DNA from: an uncultured Saprospiraceae bacterium
GTDB lineage: Bacteria; Bacteroidota; Bacteroidia; Chitinophagales; Saprospiraceae
Length of the DNA: 35,365 nucleotides
Direction of reading: 5' to 3'
Assembly: GCA_937921825.1 (NCBI GenBank)
Contig: CAKZVK010000142.1
Location: 1-35,365, forward strand
Shown here piece after piece: positions 19,801 to 28,565 of this stretch. The notes under the pieces were generated by a model, which saw only the letters and a list, made by a program, of their open reading frames with translations, ran no database searches and was not told where the DNA came from. The position numbers were made by a program, and so were the translations under genes. Each line of letters starts with the position of its first letter. The first letter of the stretch is position 1.

Positions 19801-22800
19801 CACAGATCCAGTCCTAACAGATAATTGTCCTGGCAGTGTTATCAGCATAGTCGATGACGTAACTGGACTTACAGGTTGTAACTCTACAGGAACTATAGTA
19901 AGAACCTGGACAGCAACTGATGCCTGTGGCAACACTTCAGATTGCATACAAAATATAGTTTTAGAAGATCAGACTGCTCCTACTATTACTTGTCCTGCAG
20001 AGGCTACTATAAGTATGGATGCAGCTTGTACCTACAATGCAGATCCTTTAATAACGGATGAGGCAATAGGCACAGATAATTGTGCAGTACCGGCATTCAC
20101 CTATGCTGATGATGTATCAGGATTGACAGCTTGCAGTGGAACTGGAACAATTATAAGAACGTGGACGGCAACTGACGTTTGTGGATTAACTAGTACATGT
20201 AATCAGAACATCATAGTAGAAGATATTGATCCACCAACAATAACCTGTCCATCAGATTTAAGTTTGACGGCAGGTGATCCAACTAATGATGCTCAGATAG
20301 CCGCTTGGTTGCTTACTGTTACAGCTACAGATAACTGTTCGGTATTAAGCCTCACAGATGACTATGATGTTGCAAATTTTATGAATATCTGCGGAACTAG
20401 TGAATCTCAAACGGTGACCTTTACCGCAACGGATGACTGTGGAAATAGTATAATGTGCATGGCCACAATTATTATTGGTGATATGACACCACCTATCATT
20501 AATTGTCCTACCGATTTAGTTCTGGAATGTGCAGACCCAGCTAATCCTACTCTTATTACAGACTGGCTAGCAACGGTGACTGCATCAGATCCTGGTGGAG
20601 GAGGTACAAACGTAATGGATGATTATTTTGATCCAGGAATGTTTACTGATGAATGTGGACTGACAGGAGTGGAAGAGGTCATCTTTACAGCTACAGATGA
20701 TTGTATGCTCATGAGTATGTGTACAGCTACGATAACTATAGAAGACAGTACACCGCCTTCTATTACATGTCCTATAGGTACCATGATCACTATGGATGGA
20801 AGCTGTGCCTATGATGCCCAGCCAGTCACTATAGGAGAGGCCACTGCGACTGATGCATGTGCCGTTAATGCTCTAGTTCCTACCTATGTAGATGACTTGT
20901 CTGGTCTTACTGAATGTAGTGGAACTGGCCAAATAATGAGAACTTGGTCAGTAGAAGATGAATGTGGAAACGTATCAGGCTGTACTCAGATCATAATTAT
21001 TATAGAAGATCAGATGGCACCAGTTGTAAATTGTCCTCCAGAAATTAATGTTTCCTTGGATGCTACATGTGGATATGACAGTTCGCCAGCAATCACGGGT
21101 ACTGCTACAGGATCAGATAACTGTGGAATGATAAACATTACTTATGCAGATGATCTTGCAGGGCTAGGGAGTTGTAGCGGAACAGGACTTATAGAGAGAA
21201 CATGGACTGCAACAGATGATTGTCTTAATAGTGTAACTTGTATTCAGAATATAACAGTATGGGATCGGACTCCACCTACCTTTGTATGTCCACTAGCTGT
21301 AACTTTGAACATGGATACTGATTGTATTTATGATCTCTCCATAATTGTTCCTCCAGCTACCTCAGATAATTGTCCTGGTGAAGTGCTAACTTATTCAGAA
21401 AACCTGACAGGGCTTACAGCCTGTTCGAGTACGGGATTGATCGTGAGAACTTGGACCGTGACCGATGCTTGTAATAATGCTTATAGCTGTACTCAAGATA
21501 TCACTATCCAAGATATAACAGTGCCTATTATAACATGCCCTATGGCTACAACAGTTGCTATGGATGCAACTTGTTCTTATGATCTAACGATGACAGGTGA
21601 TGCAATGACGACAGATAATTGTCCATCTCCCATTATTACTATGGTAGATGACTTGTCAGGCCTTACTGCTTGTAATGGTACTGGTATGGTGACAAGAACC
21701 TTTACGGCTACTGATGCCTGTGGTAACACTGCTACCTGTGATCAGATAATAACGATAGCAGATCAGACAGTTCCTACTATAGTATGTCCAAGTGATATAG
21801 TGATTGCACTTGATGGTACATGTAGCATGAGCCTAGCAGGAATTGTTGCTCCTGTGGCTCTGGATAATTGCCCTGGCTCAGTAGTTAGCTACACTGACGA
21901 TAATTCTGCACTGACAGGTTGTAATGGAACAGGCGTCATAACAAGAACTTGGACTGTTACAGATGCTTGTACAAATAATTTCAGTTGCGAACAAGTCATT
22001 ACTATAGTGGACCAAACAATACCTTCTTTTACTTGTCCAATGGATGTTACTATGGCCTTAGACGCCACTTGTATCTATGACCTGAGCACTATAGCTAATC
22101 CCGTGACGCTGGATAATTGTCCTGGAACTGTCCTCTCTACAAGTGATGATCTTAGTGGTCTGACAGGATGTAATAACACAGGACTTATTATAAGAACCTG
22201 GACGGCGACTGACGCTTGTGATAACCGTTTTAGTTGCAACCAGAATATTACAATAGTGGACCAAACTATACCTTCATTTACTTGTCCTGCCGATCTTACG
22301 TTACAATTAGATGCCAGTTGTTCTTATGATCTGACCACTATTGCCTCTCCAGTTGTAATGGACAACTGTTCTGGGGCAACTATAAGTTTTGCTGATGATC
22401 TAGCGGGTCTTACAGCTTGTAGTGGAACAGGCACAATAATCAGAACTTGGACCGCTACTGATGCATGTAATAATGCGTTTGCTTGTAGTCATAATATTGT
22501 GATCGAAGAGACTTTGGTTCCAGTTGTTACCTGTCCCGCAGATGTGACTATTGCTTTAGATAATAATTGTAGTTACGATAGCTCCACGACAGCTACAGGA
22601 GATGCAACGCTTACTGACAATTGTCCTGGAGCTAGCTTATCTTATCTAGATGATCTTATGGGTATAATGAGTTGCAGTGGAACGGGACTAATAATCAGAA
22701 CCTTTACAGGTGAAGATGCTTGCGGAAACATCTCCATTTGTACCCAAAATATAACCATTGAGGACCAGACTGTTCCTACCGTAACCTGTCCAGCAGATGT

Positions 22801-25800
22801 CACACTGGCGTTGGGTGATTCTTGCGGTTATACTATGTCTCAAGCTGGCGCAGCTTCTACTTACGATAATTGTCCCAACTCAATGCTGACTTTTTCAGAT
22901 GATCTTTCAGGGTTAACGGGTTGTAGTTTTACTGGTACAATTATCAGAACGTATGTGGTCGAGGACGCTTGTGGAAACAGTTCAAGCTGTGTCCAAAATA
23001 TTGTCGGTGAAGATCAAACTAATCCAACTTTCACCTGTCCTGAGTCGATTACATTGAATCTCGATGCTGATTGTCTTTATGATTTATCTGGGATTACTGA
23101 TCCAGTTGTGTCTGACAATTGTACAGGTTCTACCATTGATAGTGTGGATGATCTCAGTGGTCTAAGCTCATGTAGCGGAACTGGTGAAATAGTTAGAACA
23201 TGGACAGCTACCGATGCCTGTAGTAACACTTCTTCTTGCCTACAAAGTATATTTATAGAAGATGTAATATTGCCAGTTATAGTTTGTCCTGCTGATATAA
23301 CGATCTATATGGATGCCACTTGTTCTTATGATCTGAGTATGTTGCCAGGAGCTACTGCAACAGATAACTGCACAAGTACTACCATAAGTTACGCTGATGA
23401 ATTAGCAGGACTGACCTTGTGTTCAGGAACAGGAACAGTTATCAGAACATGGACAGCAACAGATGATTGTCTTAATTCAGCAAGCTGTACACAGAATATA
23501 GCTATAGAAGATAATACGCCGCCTGTTATAGTTGCTGCCCCAGATGTCACTGTGGCTTGTACATCAGATGTTCAGGCTCTTTTTGATGCATGGATTATGG
23601 CTAATGGTAATTCAACAGTAACAGATAATTGTGGAGCTGTAACTTGGTCGACTCTTCCAGCAGATCCTGTAATTACAAGTTATATAGCAGGCGCAACATG
23701 TGTGACCTTTTTAGCAACTGATGCATGTGGAAATACACATACGACCGAAGGTAAGTTTTTTGTAAGCTGTCTCAATACTGCTAAGGATATTAGCTCTACC
23801 ACTCCTCCTGCACCAGCTGCAAGTGGGGTGATGGGTAATTTTGATGTGACTTATTCATTTATAGTAAAAAATACAGGAAACACAACCTTGAGTTCCATTA
23901 GTCTTACAGATGATATGGCCGCTCAGATGGGGGGTGCACTAATAGGTATCATAAGTCCACCTGCTGTAGTATATACATCTGCTTTAACGTCCGGAACTGC
24001 TAATGGCGCTTATAATCCAAGTGGAGATAGTGAGTTGCTTTCAGGTGCATGGGTGCTAGAGAGCTGTGATAGTGTCATAGTAGATATGACTGTAGAGATA
24101 GACCCAGATAATGCAACAGCTATCTATGGGGCCTCAGGTCTTATAGAGAACCAGGCTATTGTATCAGGTACAGATGAAGCTGGCAATACAGTTACAGATG
24201 CCAGTGATGATGGGAATAACCCTTCTGGAGACAATGGTAGTGGTGGCGAAAATGACCCTACTCAGCTAAGTCTTGCAGCGATAGGAATCGGTAAGCAAGT
24301 AGTAGGTACGCCAGTGCCAGCAGCGAGTGGGGCTACTGGCAATTATGATATCACTTACTCATTTATAGTAAAGAATACAGGCGTAGGTACTTTATATAAT
24401 CTTAGTGTCGTGGATGATTTAGCAGCGCAGATGGGTGGTGCTTATGTAGGTGTCGTTACGCCACCGACCTTGACCTATACGAATGCGACATTAGCGGGTA
24501 CACTGAATAGTGCCTATGCGCCTAGTGGTGATAATGAGATGTTAGGAAGCGGCTGGGAACTAGCGAGATGTGACTCTATAATATTTACGACAGTGGTAGA
24601 GATAGATCCAGATAACGCTACGGCCATCTATGATGCGAATGGTAACTTGAGTAATACAGCAGTAGCTGGAGGAGAGACAGCAAATGGAGAAACTGTTACG
24701 GATGACAGTGAGAATGGAGCTGATCCTATAGGAGATAGTGATGGAGACGGCAGTAGTGATACACCGACCCCATTAGCTATATCTGATATAGGAGTTGCAA
24801 AAGCTATTACTAGTGTAGCACCCTCCGCGAGTGGCGTAATGGGCAACTTTGATGTGACGTATAGCTATGTGGTTAAGAATACAGGAAACACTATCTTATC
24901 TACTATCACCTTAGTAGATGATATGGTAGTCCAGATGGGTGGCGCATACATAGGCGTCGTTAATCCACCAACTTTGGCTTATACGTCTGCTTCCACGGTC
25001 GGAACAGAAAATATAGCTTATAGTCCAAGTGGTGATAATGCTTTACTTGGCGGCGGTTGGGTGCTAGGGAGCTGTGATAGTATCATAGTAGAAGTAACGG
25101 TAGAGATAGATCCCGATAATGCAACAGCAATCTATGGGGTCTCAGGTCTTATAGAGAACCAGGCACATGTAACAGGCACAGATGAAGCTGGCAATACAGT
25201 TACAGATGCCAGTGACGATGGCAATAACCCTTCAGGAGACAATGGTAGTGGTGGCGAAAATGACCCTACTCAGCTAAGTCTTGCAGCGATAGGAATCGGT
25301 AAGCAAGTAGTAGGTACGCCAGTGCCAGCGGCGAGTGGGACTACTGGCAATTATGATGTCACTTACTCATTTATAGTAAAGAATACAGGCGTAGATACTT
25401 TATATAATCTAAGTGTCGTGGATGATTTAGCAGCGCAGATGGGTGGTGCTTATGTAGGTGTCGTTACTTCACCAACTTTGACCTATACGAATGCGACAGT
25501 AGCGGGTACACTGAATAGTGCCTATGCACCTAGTGGTGATAATGAGATGTTAGGAAGCGGCTGGGAACTAGCGAGATGTGACTCTATAATATTTACGACA
25601 GTGGTAGAGATAGATCCAGATAACGCTACGGCCATCTATGATGCGAATGGCAACTTGGGTAATACGGCAGTAGCTGGAGGAGAGACTGCAGATGGAGAAA
25701 CTGTTACGGATGACAGCGAGAATGGAGCTGATCCTATAGGAGATAATGATGGAGATGGCAGTAGTGATACACCGACGCCACTAGCTATATCTGATATAGG

Positions 25801-28429
25801 AGTTGCTAAGGGGATAGCAGGAACCACTCCTGCAGCAAGTGGAGTAAATGGCAACTTTGATGTAACGTATTCGTTCTTGGTGAAGAATACAGGAAACACC
25901 ATTCTTAGTTCGATTGCTCTGACTGATGATTTAGCAGCTCAGATGGGAGGGGCTTTTGTAAGGGTAAGTACTGCTCCAACATTAACATTCTCTGACGCCA
26001 CATCAACAGGAATTGTAAATGGAGCCTTTAGTCCTGCTGATGATAATAATTTGCTTTCTGGTAATTGGGTCTTGAATTCAAGTGAGACTATTGCTTTAGA
26101 ATTTACAGTAGAAATAGACCCCAATAGTGTCACGGCAATTTATGGACCAGTAAATACCTTGGAAAATCAAGGTACAGTGTCTGGCACTGATGCTAGTGGG
26201 AACATTGTACTCGATAAGAGTGATGAGGGTTCCGACCCAGCTGGGGACAACGGAGATGGAGAAGCAGATGATCCGACAACATTAGTCCTACCTCATCTCA
26301 CAGTTAAGAAAGAGATTCTGGATGCTGTTCCTTCAGGCAACAATCATTATGTAAATGTCTCTTATCTCATTAATGTAGAAAATACAGGAAACGATATATT
26401 GACAAATGTAAATGTGACGGATGCGCTGATGTCTCAGTTTGGTGGAGCTTTTGTTTCCGTAACAGCATTGCCAAGTATCGAAGCTACAACAGCTTTGGAC
26501 GCTGGTAGTTCTAATGCAGCCTATACCCCTGATACAGATACTAATCTGCTCAGTGGTGCTTGGACACTTGGTGTTGGAGAAATGATTTCAATAAAACTAG
26601 TAGTAGAAGTTGATTTCTTGAGTCCCACTGGAATTTTCAACGATGATGGGGAACTTGAAAATCAGGCAACAGGGAGTGCAACTGATGGATCTGGTAATAC
26701 AATCTTAGAACTTTCTGATTCAGAACAAGAAGATAGCCCCACTTCCGTATCTGTATCTCTTTCAAAGTTAGGAGGAAAAGTATGGATTGATTGTAATGGT
26801 AATGGCGTTCAGGATTTAGATGAGAATGGACTGTCTGGTATAAGGGTAGAAGCTTACAATGATATAGGTGACTTGGTGTCAATCACTTTTACTGATGAAT
26901 ATGGTAGGTACATATTCTCTTCTCTTATTTATGGTAACTACTTTGTTAAAGTAATTGCACCTGACTATGATTTCTCCATAGCTAATATGGGAGGTAGTGG
27001 ACTGAATGATTCAGATGTGGATAATAGTAATGGATTTGGAACTACAAGTACTGTTAGCTTGGATCCGGGCGAATGTAACTTAGAGGATTTCGATGCAGGT
27101 CTATACAATTGTATCCAGATAGGGGAACACGTATGGCATGATGCGAATATGAATGATGTGAGAGATGCTTCAGAAAACGGAATCAATGGTCTGAAGGTGG
27201 AACTGTATAGGTGGAATGGTGTAGATTATGATTTACATGATACCCAATACACTGGACACAAGCCTGGTACGCCTTCTGATGATGGGTATTATAAATTCTG
27301 TGCACCACCTGGTAAGTATTATCTCAAGTTTGTAAATCCACCGACGACCTTAGTGTCAGTAGTACCTAGAATTGGTGGCAATACTCTTTTCGATAGTGAT
27401 ATAGATGGGAGCTTTGGTTCTAACACTTCTAGTGAGATTAATATTAGTTGTGGAGATGAGAGATGTGATATCGGTGCGGGATTCTACAAGATGGGAAGTC
27501 TAGGAGATTATATATGGCATGATGTTGACTTTGATGGGGTAATGGATACTAACGAGCCAGGAGTGCCTGGTGTAGGAATCATAGCTATCAATACAGAAGG
27601 CCAGTTGATAGCTAAGACGACTTCAGATGCCAATGGTAACTATATGCTAGATTATTTGCATAAAGATAAGTACTACATTGAGTTTTCATTCCCTCAGGGT
27701 TATGTGCCGACTTATGCTAATATGGGTAACAATGAAAATATGGATAGTGACCTTGATGAATCTAATGGACCTATGACTACAGCATACTATAATGTGATGC
27801 CAGGTGAGCATACTGCAAGTATAGATGTAGGGGTTGTCCTTGAAGTATTGCCAGTAACTTGGAAGTCCTTCACAGGAGAATGTAGAGCCAGTCATAACTA
27901 TCTGGAATGGATAACAGCTTCAGAGAGAAATTCAAGCCACTATGAAGTCGAGAGATCTATTAATGCTACTGAGAATTTTGAAACCATAGGGAAGGTTCTT
28001 GCTGCTGGAACGACTCAGGAAGAACAGACTTATGACTTTGAGGATTTTGATATCCTAGAAGAGGGTATCTATTATTATAGAATCAAACAACTTGATCTAG
28101 ATGGTCGATTTGACTACACAGATGTGATTGCAATTACAGTTGATAAGTCAGAAGGCTATAACAGCGTAGATCTACAAGTATATCCTAATCCAGTAGCTGA
28201 AGTTTTGACGATGAAGCTGGATTTAGAGCAAGAAGTTAATCAGCTAGAAATCAGATTACTTGATAACCTAGGAAGAAGAGTTCAGCAGTATGGTATCTAT
28301 GATTTTGATTTAGGAATAGGAACTAAGTTTTATGACCTAGATTTAAGCGGTCTAAGTGCTGGCAACTATAATATCAAAGCTGTAGTGGATAATCATACTA
28401 TTGTTCAGAAAATAATCAAAGTGGATTAA
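16841..28429 (+). CDS. Giant secreted multidomain adhesin-like protein: HYR-like array, DUF11-like array, SdrD-B-like modules, T9SS sorting domain
   Basis: 3862 residues. A signal peptide (about 1-29, hydrophobic AAVVIIIILSCVS, then RYQAQ) precedes a unique Cys-containing N-terminal region (about 30-299). Twenty-four HYR-like units of about 83 residues follow (about 300-2312). Next are six DUF11-like modules of about 167 residues (about 2313-3306) and three SdrD/Cna-B-like modules starting at LGGKVWIDCNGNG, IGEHVWHDANMND and LGDYIWHDVDFDG (about 3309, 3426, 3552). A LPVTWKSF...YRIKQLD segment (about 3669) and a T9SS type A domain (about 3779-3862, VYPNPVAE to IIKVD) end the protein. There is no enzyme motif. 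The layout suits a long rigid surface stalk for adhesion or matrix building, exported by Sec then T9SS. The frame is uninterrupted over 11.6 kb despite strong internal repetition. The ligand is unknown. Confidence 0.93.
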   Translation: MGFVKTIANFRFAAVVIIIILSCVSRYQAQVTISETVITDANGFEGPEAYATIFGPGTSGRFDFSKMDNGFNPTPCQTDWTCFPVRLTIDPSFAVPTGCVTDYCGNIFVDSQGKQRKIFDTACNELWSPANGNASTDFSFCIVPGTTVDYIVCKSASDPNPNVAVSFHTCCTPSAVTCPADATLACTDTASVSPDFSGAADGGVFSGIGGSITMTSIDPCAPCDPSTGCIDIDYVDSGVQDFCATSTVTRTYTIELSPAVNFVRLGTTTDANGNPVPDVGPAPPQTCTTDLTTIVDNVLPMITCPADATFSLDATCSYDLSMNGDPIVTDNCGTFTLSSTDDLTGLSACSGTGTIIKTHVATDDCGNTASCAQTITIEDSTAPMITCGMDVTIALDASCVYDLSTIMPATATDNCAGVTVMFADDLSGLTACSGTGTIIRTWTATDACSNAATCMQIIIIEDQTPPTLSCPAAITLAIDASCAVDLSSIADPAIVDNCPGVTVASSDDTSGLTGCSGTGLIVRTWTVTDACGLTASCTQDITIEDQTAPTFTCPTDVILAIDAACVVDLNSIVDPVVVDNCPAPTITSADDISGLTACSGTGTIVRTWTASDACANTSTCTQNIIIEDQTDPTFVCPSDVTLALDAACNIDLSSIADPTVMDNCPAATIVSVDDMTGLTSCSGTGTIVRTWTATDACTNISTCLQNITIEDQDAPTFICPADVTITVDTACAYDLSSIADPAVMDNCAGTTIASADDLAGLTACSGTGTIVRTWTATDPCMNVASCTQNIIIEDQTPPAFVCPSEVTLALDASCNLDLSSIVNPVVTDNCPSPTVTATDDLAGLTACSGTGTIIRTWTATDACLNTSDCTQNIIIEDQTAPTFTCPADVTLALDAACAVDLSSLADPAVMDNCPGATMSTSDDIVGLVGCNGTGTIVRTWTATDACLNTTACSQNIIIEDQTAPTFTCPADVILPLDAACSNDLSSITDPVLTDNCPGSVISIVDDVTGLTGCNSTGTIVRTWTATDACGNTSDCIQNIVLEDQTAPTITCPAEATISMDAACTYNADPLITDEAIGTDNCAVPAFTYADDVSGLTACSGTGTIIRTWTATDVCGLTSTCNQNIIVEDIDPPTITCPSDLSLTAGDPTNDAQIAAWLLTVTATDNCSVLSLTDDYDVANFMNICGTSESQTVTFTATDDCGNSIMCMATIIIGDMTPPIINCPTDLVLECADPANPTLITDWLATVTASDPGGGGTNVMDDYFDPGMFTDECGLTGVEEVIFTATDDCMLMSMCTATITIEDSTPPSITCPIGTMITMDGSCAYDAQPVTIGEATATDACAVNALVPTYVDDLSGLTECSGTGQIMRTWSVEDECGNVSGCTQIIIIIEDQMAPVVNCPPEINVSLDATCGYDSSPAITGTATGSDNCGMINITYADDLAGLGSCSGTGLIERTWTATDDCLNSVTCIQNITVWDRTPPTFVCPLAVTLNMDTDCIYDLSIIVPPATSDNCPGEVLTYSENLTGLTACSSTGLIVRTWTVTDACNNAYSCTQDITIQDITVPIITCPMATTVAMDATCSYDLTMTGDAMTTDNCPSPIITMVDDLSGLTACNGTGMVTRTFTATDACGNTATCDQIITIADQTVPTIVCPSDIVIALDGTCSMSLAGIVAPVALDNCPGSVVSYTDDNSALTGCNGTGVITRTWTVTDACTNNFSCEQVITIVDQTIPSFTCPMDVTMALDATCIYDLSTIANPVTLDNCPGTVLSTSDDLSGLTGCNNTGLIIRTWTATDACDNRFSCNQNITIVDQTIPSFTCPADLTLQLDASCSYDLTTIASPVVMDNCSGATISFADDLAGLTACSGTGTIIRTWTATDACNNAFACSHNIVIEETLVPVVTCPADVTIALDNNCSYDSSTTATGDATLTDNCPGASLSYLDDLMGIMSCSGTGLIIRTFTGEDACGNISICTQNITIEDQTVPTVTCPADVTLALGDSCGYTMSQAGAASTYDNCPNSMLTFSDDLSGLTGCSFTGTIIRTYVVEDACGNSSSCVQNIVGEDQTNPTFTCPESITLNLDADCLYDLSGITDPVVSDNCTGSTIDSVDDLSGLSSCSGTGEIVRTWTATDACSNTSSCLQSIFIEDVILPVIVCPADITIYMDATCSYDLSMLPGATATDNCTSTTISYADELAGLTLCSGTGTVIRTWTATDDCLNSASCTQNIAIEDNTPPVIVAAPDVTVACTSDVQALFDAWIMANGNSTVTDNCGAVTWSTLPADPVITSYIAGATCVTFLATDACGNTHTTEGKFFVSCLNTAKDISSTTPPAPAASGVMGNFDVTYSFIVKNTGNTTLSSISLTDDMAAQMGGALIGIISPPAVVYTSALTSGTANGAYNPSGDSELLSGAWVLESCDSVIVDMTVEIDPDNATAIYGASGLIENQAIVSGTDEAGNTVTDASDDGNNPSGDNGSGGENDPTQLSLAAIGIGKQVVGTPVPAASGATGNYDITYSFIVKNTGVGTLYNLSVVDDLAAQMGGAYVGVVTPPTLTYTNATLAGTLNSAYAPSGDNEMLGSGWELARCDSIIFTTVVEIDPDNATAIYDANGNLSNTAVAGGETANGETVTDDSENGADPIGDSDGDGSSDTPTPLAISDIGVAKAITSVAPSASGVMGNFDVTYSYVVKNTGNTILSTITLVDDMVVQMGGAYIGVVNPPTLAYTSASTVGTENIAYSPSGDNALLGGGWVLGSCDSIIVEVTVEIDPDNATAIYGVSGLIENQAHVTGTDEAGNTVTDASDDGNNPSGDNGSGGENDPTQLSLAAIGIGKQVVGTPVPAASGTTGNYDVTYSFIVKNTGVDTLYNLSVVDDLAAQMGGAYVGVVTSPTLTYTNATVAGTLNSAYAPSGDNEMLGSGWELARCDSIIFTTVVEIDPDNATAIYDANGNLGNTAVAGGETADGETVTDDSENGADPIGDNDGDGSSDTPTPLAISDIGVAKGIAGTTPAASGVNGNFDVTYSFLVKNTGNTILSSIALTDDLAAQMGGAFVRVSTAPTLTFSDATSTGIVNGAFSPADDNNLLSGNWVLNSSETIALEFTVEIDPNSVTAIYGPVNTLENQGTVSGTDASGNIVLDKSDEGSDPAGDNGDGEADDPTTLVLPHLTVKKEILDAVPSGNNHYVNVSYLINVENTGNDILTNVNVTDALMSQFGGAFVSVTALPSIEATTALDAGSSNAAYTPDTDTNLLSGAWTLGVGEMISIKLVVEVDFLSPTGIFNDDGELENQATGSATDGSGNTILELSDSEQEDSPTSVSVSLSKLGGKVWIDCNGNGVQDLDENGLSGIRVEAYNDIGDLVSITFTDEYGRYIFSSLIYGNYFVKVIAPDYDFSIANMGGSGLNDSDVDNSNGFGTTSTVSLDPGECNLEDFDAGLYNCIQIGEHVWHDANMNDVRDASENGINGLKVELYRWNGVDYDLHDTQYTGHKPGTPSDDGYYKFCAPPGKYYLKFVNPPTTLVSVVPRIGGNTLFDSDIDGSFGSNTSSEINISCGDERCDIGAGFYKMGSLGDYIWHDVDFDGVMDTNEPGVPGVGIIAINTEGQLIAKTTSDANGNYMLDYLHKDKYYIEFSFPQGYVPTYANMGNNENMDSDLDESNGPMTTAYYNVMPGEHTASIDVGVVLEVLPVTWKSFTGECRASHNYLEWITASERNSSHYEVERSINATENFETIGKVLAAGTTQEEQTYDFEDFDILEEGIYYYRIKQLDLDGRFDYTDVIAITVDKSEGYNSVDLQVYPNPVAEVLTMKLDLEQEVNQLEIRLLDNLGRRVQQYGIYDFDLGIGTKFYDLDLSGLSAGNYNIKAVVDNHTIVQKIIKVD
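17738..23777 (+). repeat. Array of 24 HYR-like coding repeats, about 250 bp period
   Basis: Each unit opens PTFTCPADVTLALDAAC-like and continues through xDNCPG, DDLSGLTACSGTG, IVRTWTATDAC and CTQNIIIEDQT. By eye 21 units are canonical and three are divergent (about 20238-20489, 20490-20750 and the last, about 23520-23777). A canonical unit carries six cysteines at about positions 5, 17, 33, 50, 66 and 72. The DNA is less conserved than the protein pattern, so the array is mostly old. Confidence 0.88.
24095..24798 (+). repeat. Near-identical direct repeat, copy 1 (period 1008 bp)
   Basis: It matches 25103-25806 at a constant offset of 1008 bp (336 codons), about 95% identical by eye and far closer than any other pair of modules. 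It covers the end of DUF11 module 1 plus module 2. Confidence 0.85.
25103..25806 (+). repeat. Near-identical direct repeat, copy 2 (period 1008 bp)
   Basis: Partner of 24095-24798. It covers the end of DUF11 module 3 plus module 4. Many of the differences are single bases and many are synonymous, consistent with a recent in-frame duplication or gene conversion. Confidence 0.85.
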
Positions 28430-28448
28430 GCACTTTGGATAGATAAAG

Positions 28449-28483
28449 GAGTGGAATGCACAGCTTGTCTATGTATTCCACTC
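28449..28483 (+). terminator. Hairpin after the giant gene, weak terminator candidate
   Basis: GAGTGGAAT (28449-28457) pairs with ATTCCACTC (28475-28483); three more inner pairs are possible (one G-U). The downstream sequence TGCTATTAAATTTT lacks a clean T-run, so read-through into the next gene is possible. Confidence 0.5.
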
Positions 28484-28540
28484 TGCTATTAAATTTTAGT
28501 TATTGGCTTTCTTTTCGTAGTCTAGAATCGATAATAATTA

Positions 28541-28548
28541 TATACTTG
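28541..28548 (+). promoter_or_regulatory. Weak -7-like box before the thioredoxin-like gene
   Basis: TATACTTG differs from TAnnTTTG at one position and lies 17 bp before the ATG at 28566. No -33 TTG is seen at the usual spacing. Confidence 0.25.
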
Positions 28549-28565
28549 CACTCAGAAATTGAGAT

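Larger units (their letters stand above)
23778..26758 (+). repeat. Array of six DUF11-like coding modules
   Basis: Modules begin near residues 2313, 2481, 2650, 2817, 2986 and 3153, each with SFIVKNTGxxxLxxxxxxDDxxxQMGGA and EIDPDNATAIY. Acidic Gly/Asn/Asp linkers such as DDGNNPSGDNGSGGENDPT join them. The first five are well conserved. The sixth (MSQFGGAF, VEVDFLSPTGIF) is divergent. Confidence 0.88.

Noticed and set aside
18226-19947. A series of minus-strand ORFs of 75-82 codons opposite the HYR-like array
   Set aside because: They recur with the repeat period and are mirror images of the coding pattern, so they are shadows of the plus-strand gene.
17738-26758. Regular repeats that could suggest a CRISPR array or satellite DNA
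   Set aside because: The periods are about 250 bp and about 500 bp, in frame with one open reading frame, with conservation at protein level. Direct repeats of 25-40 bp with unique spacers are absent.
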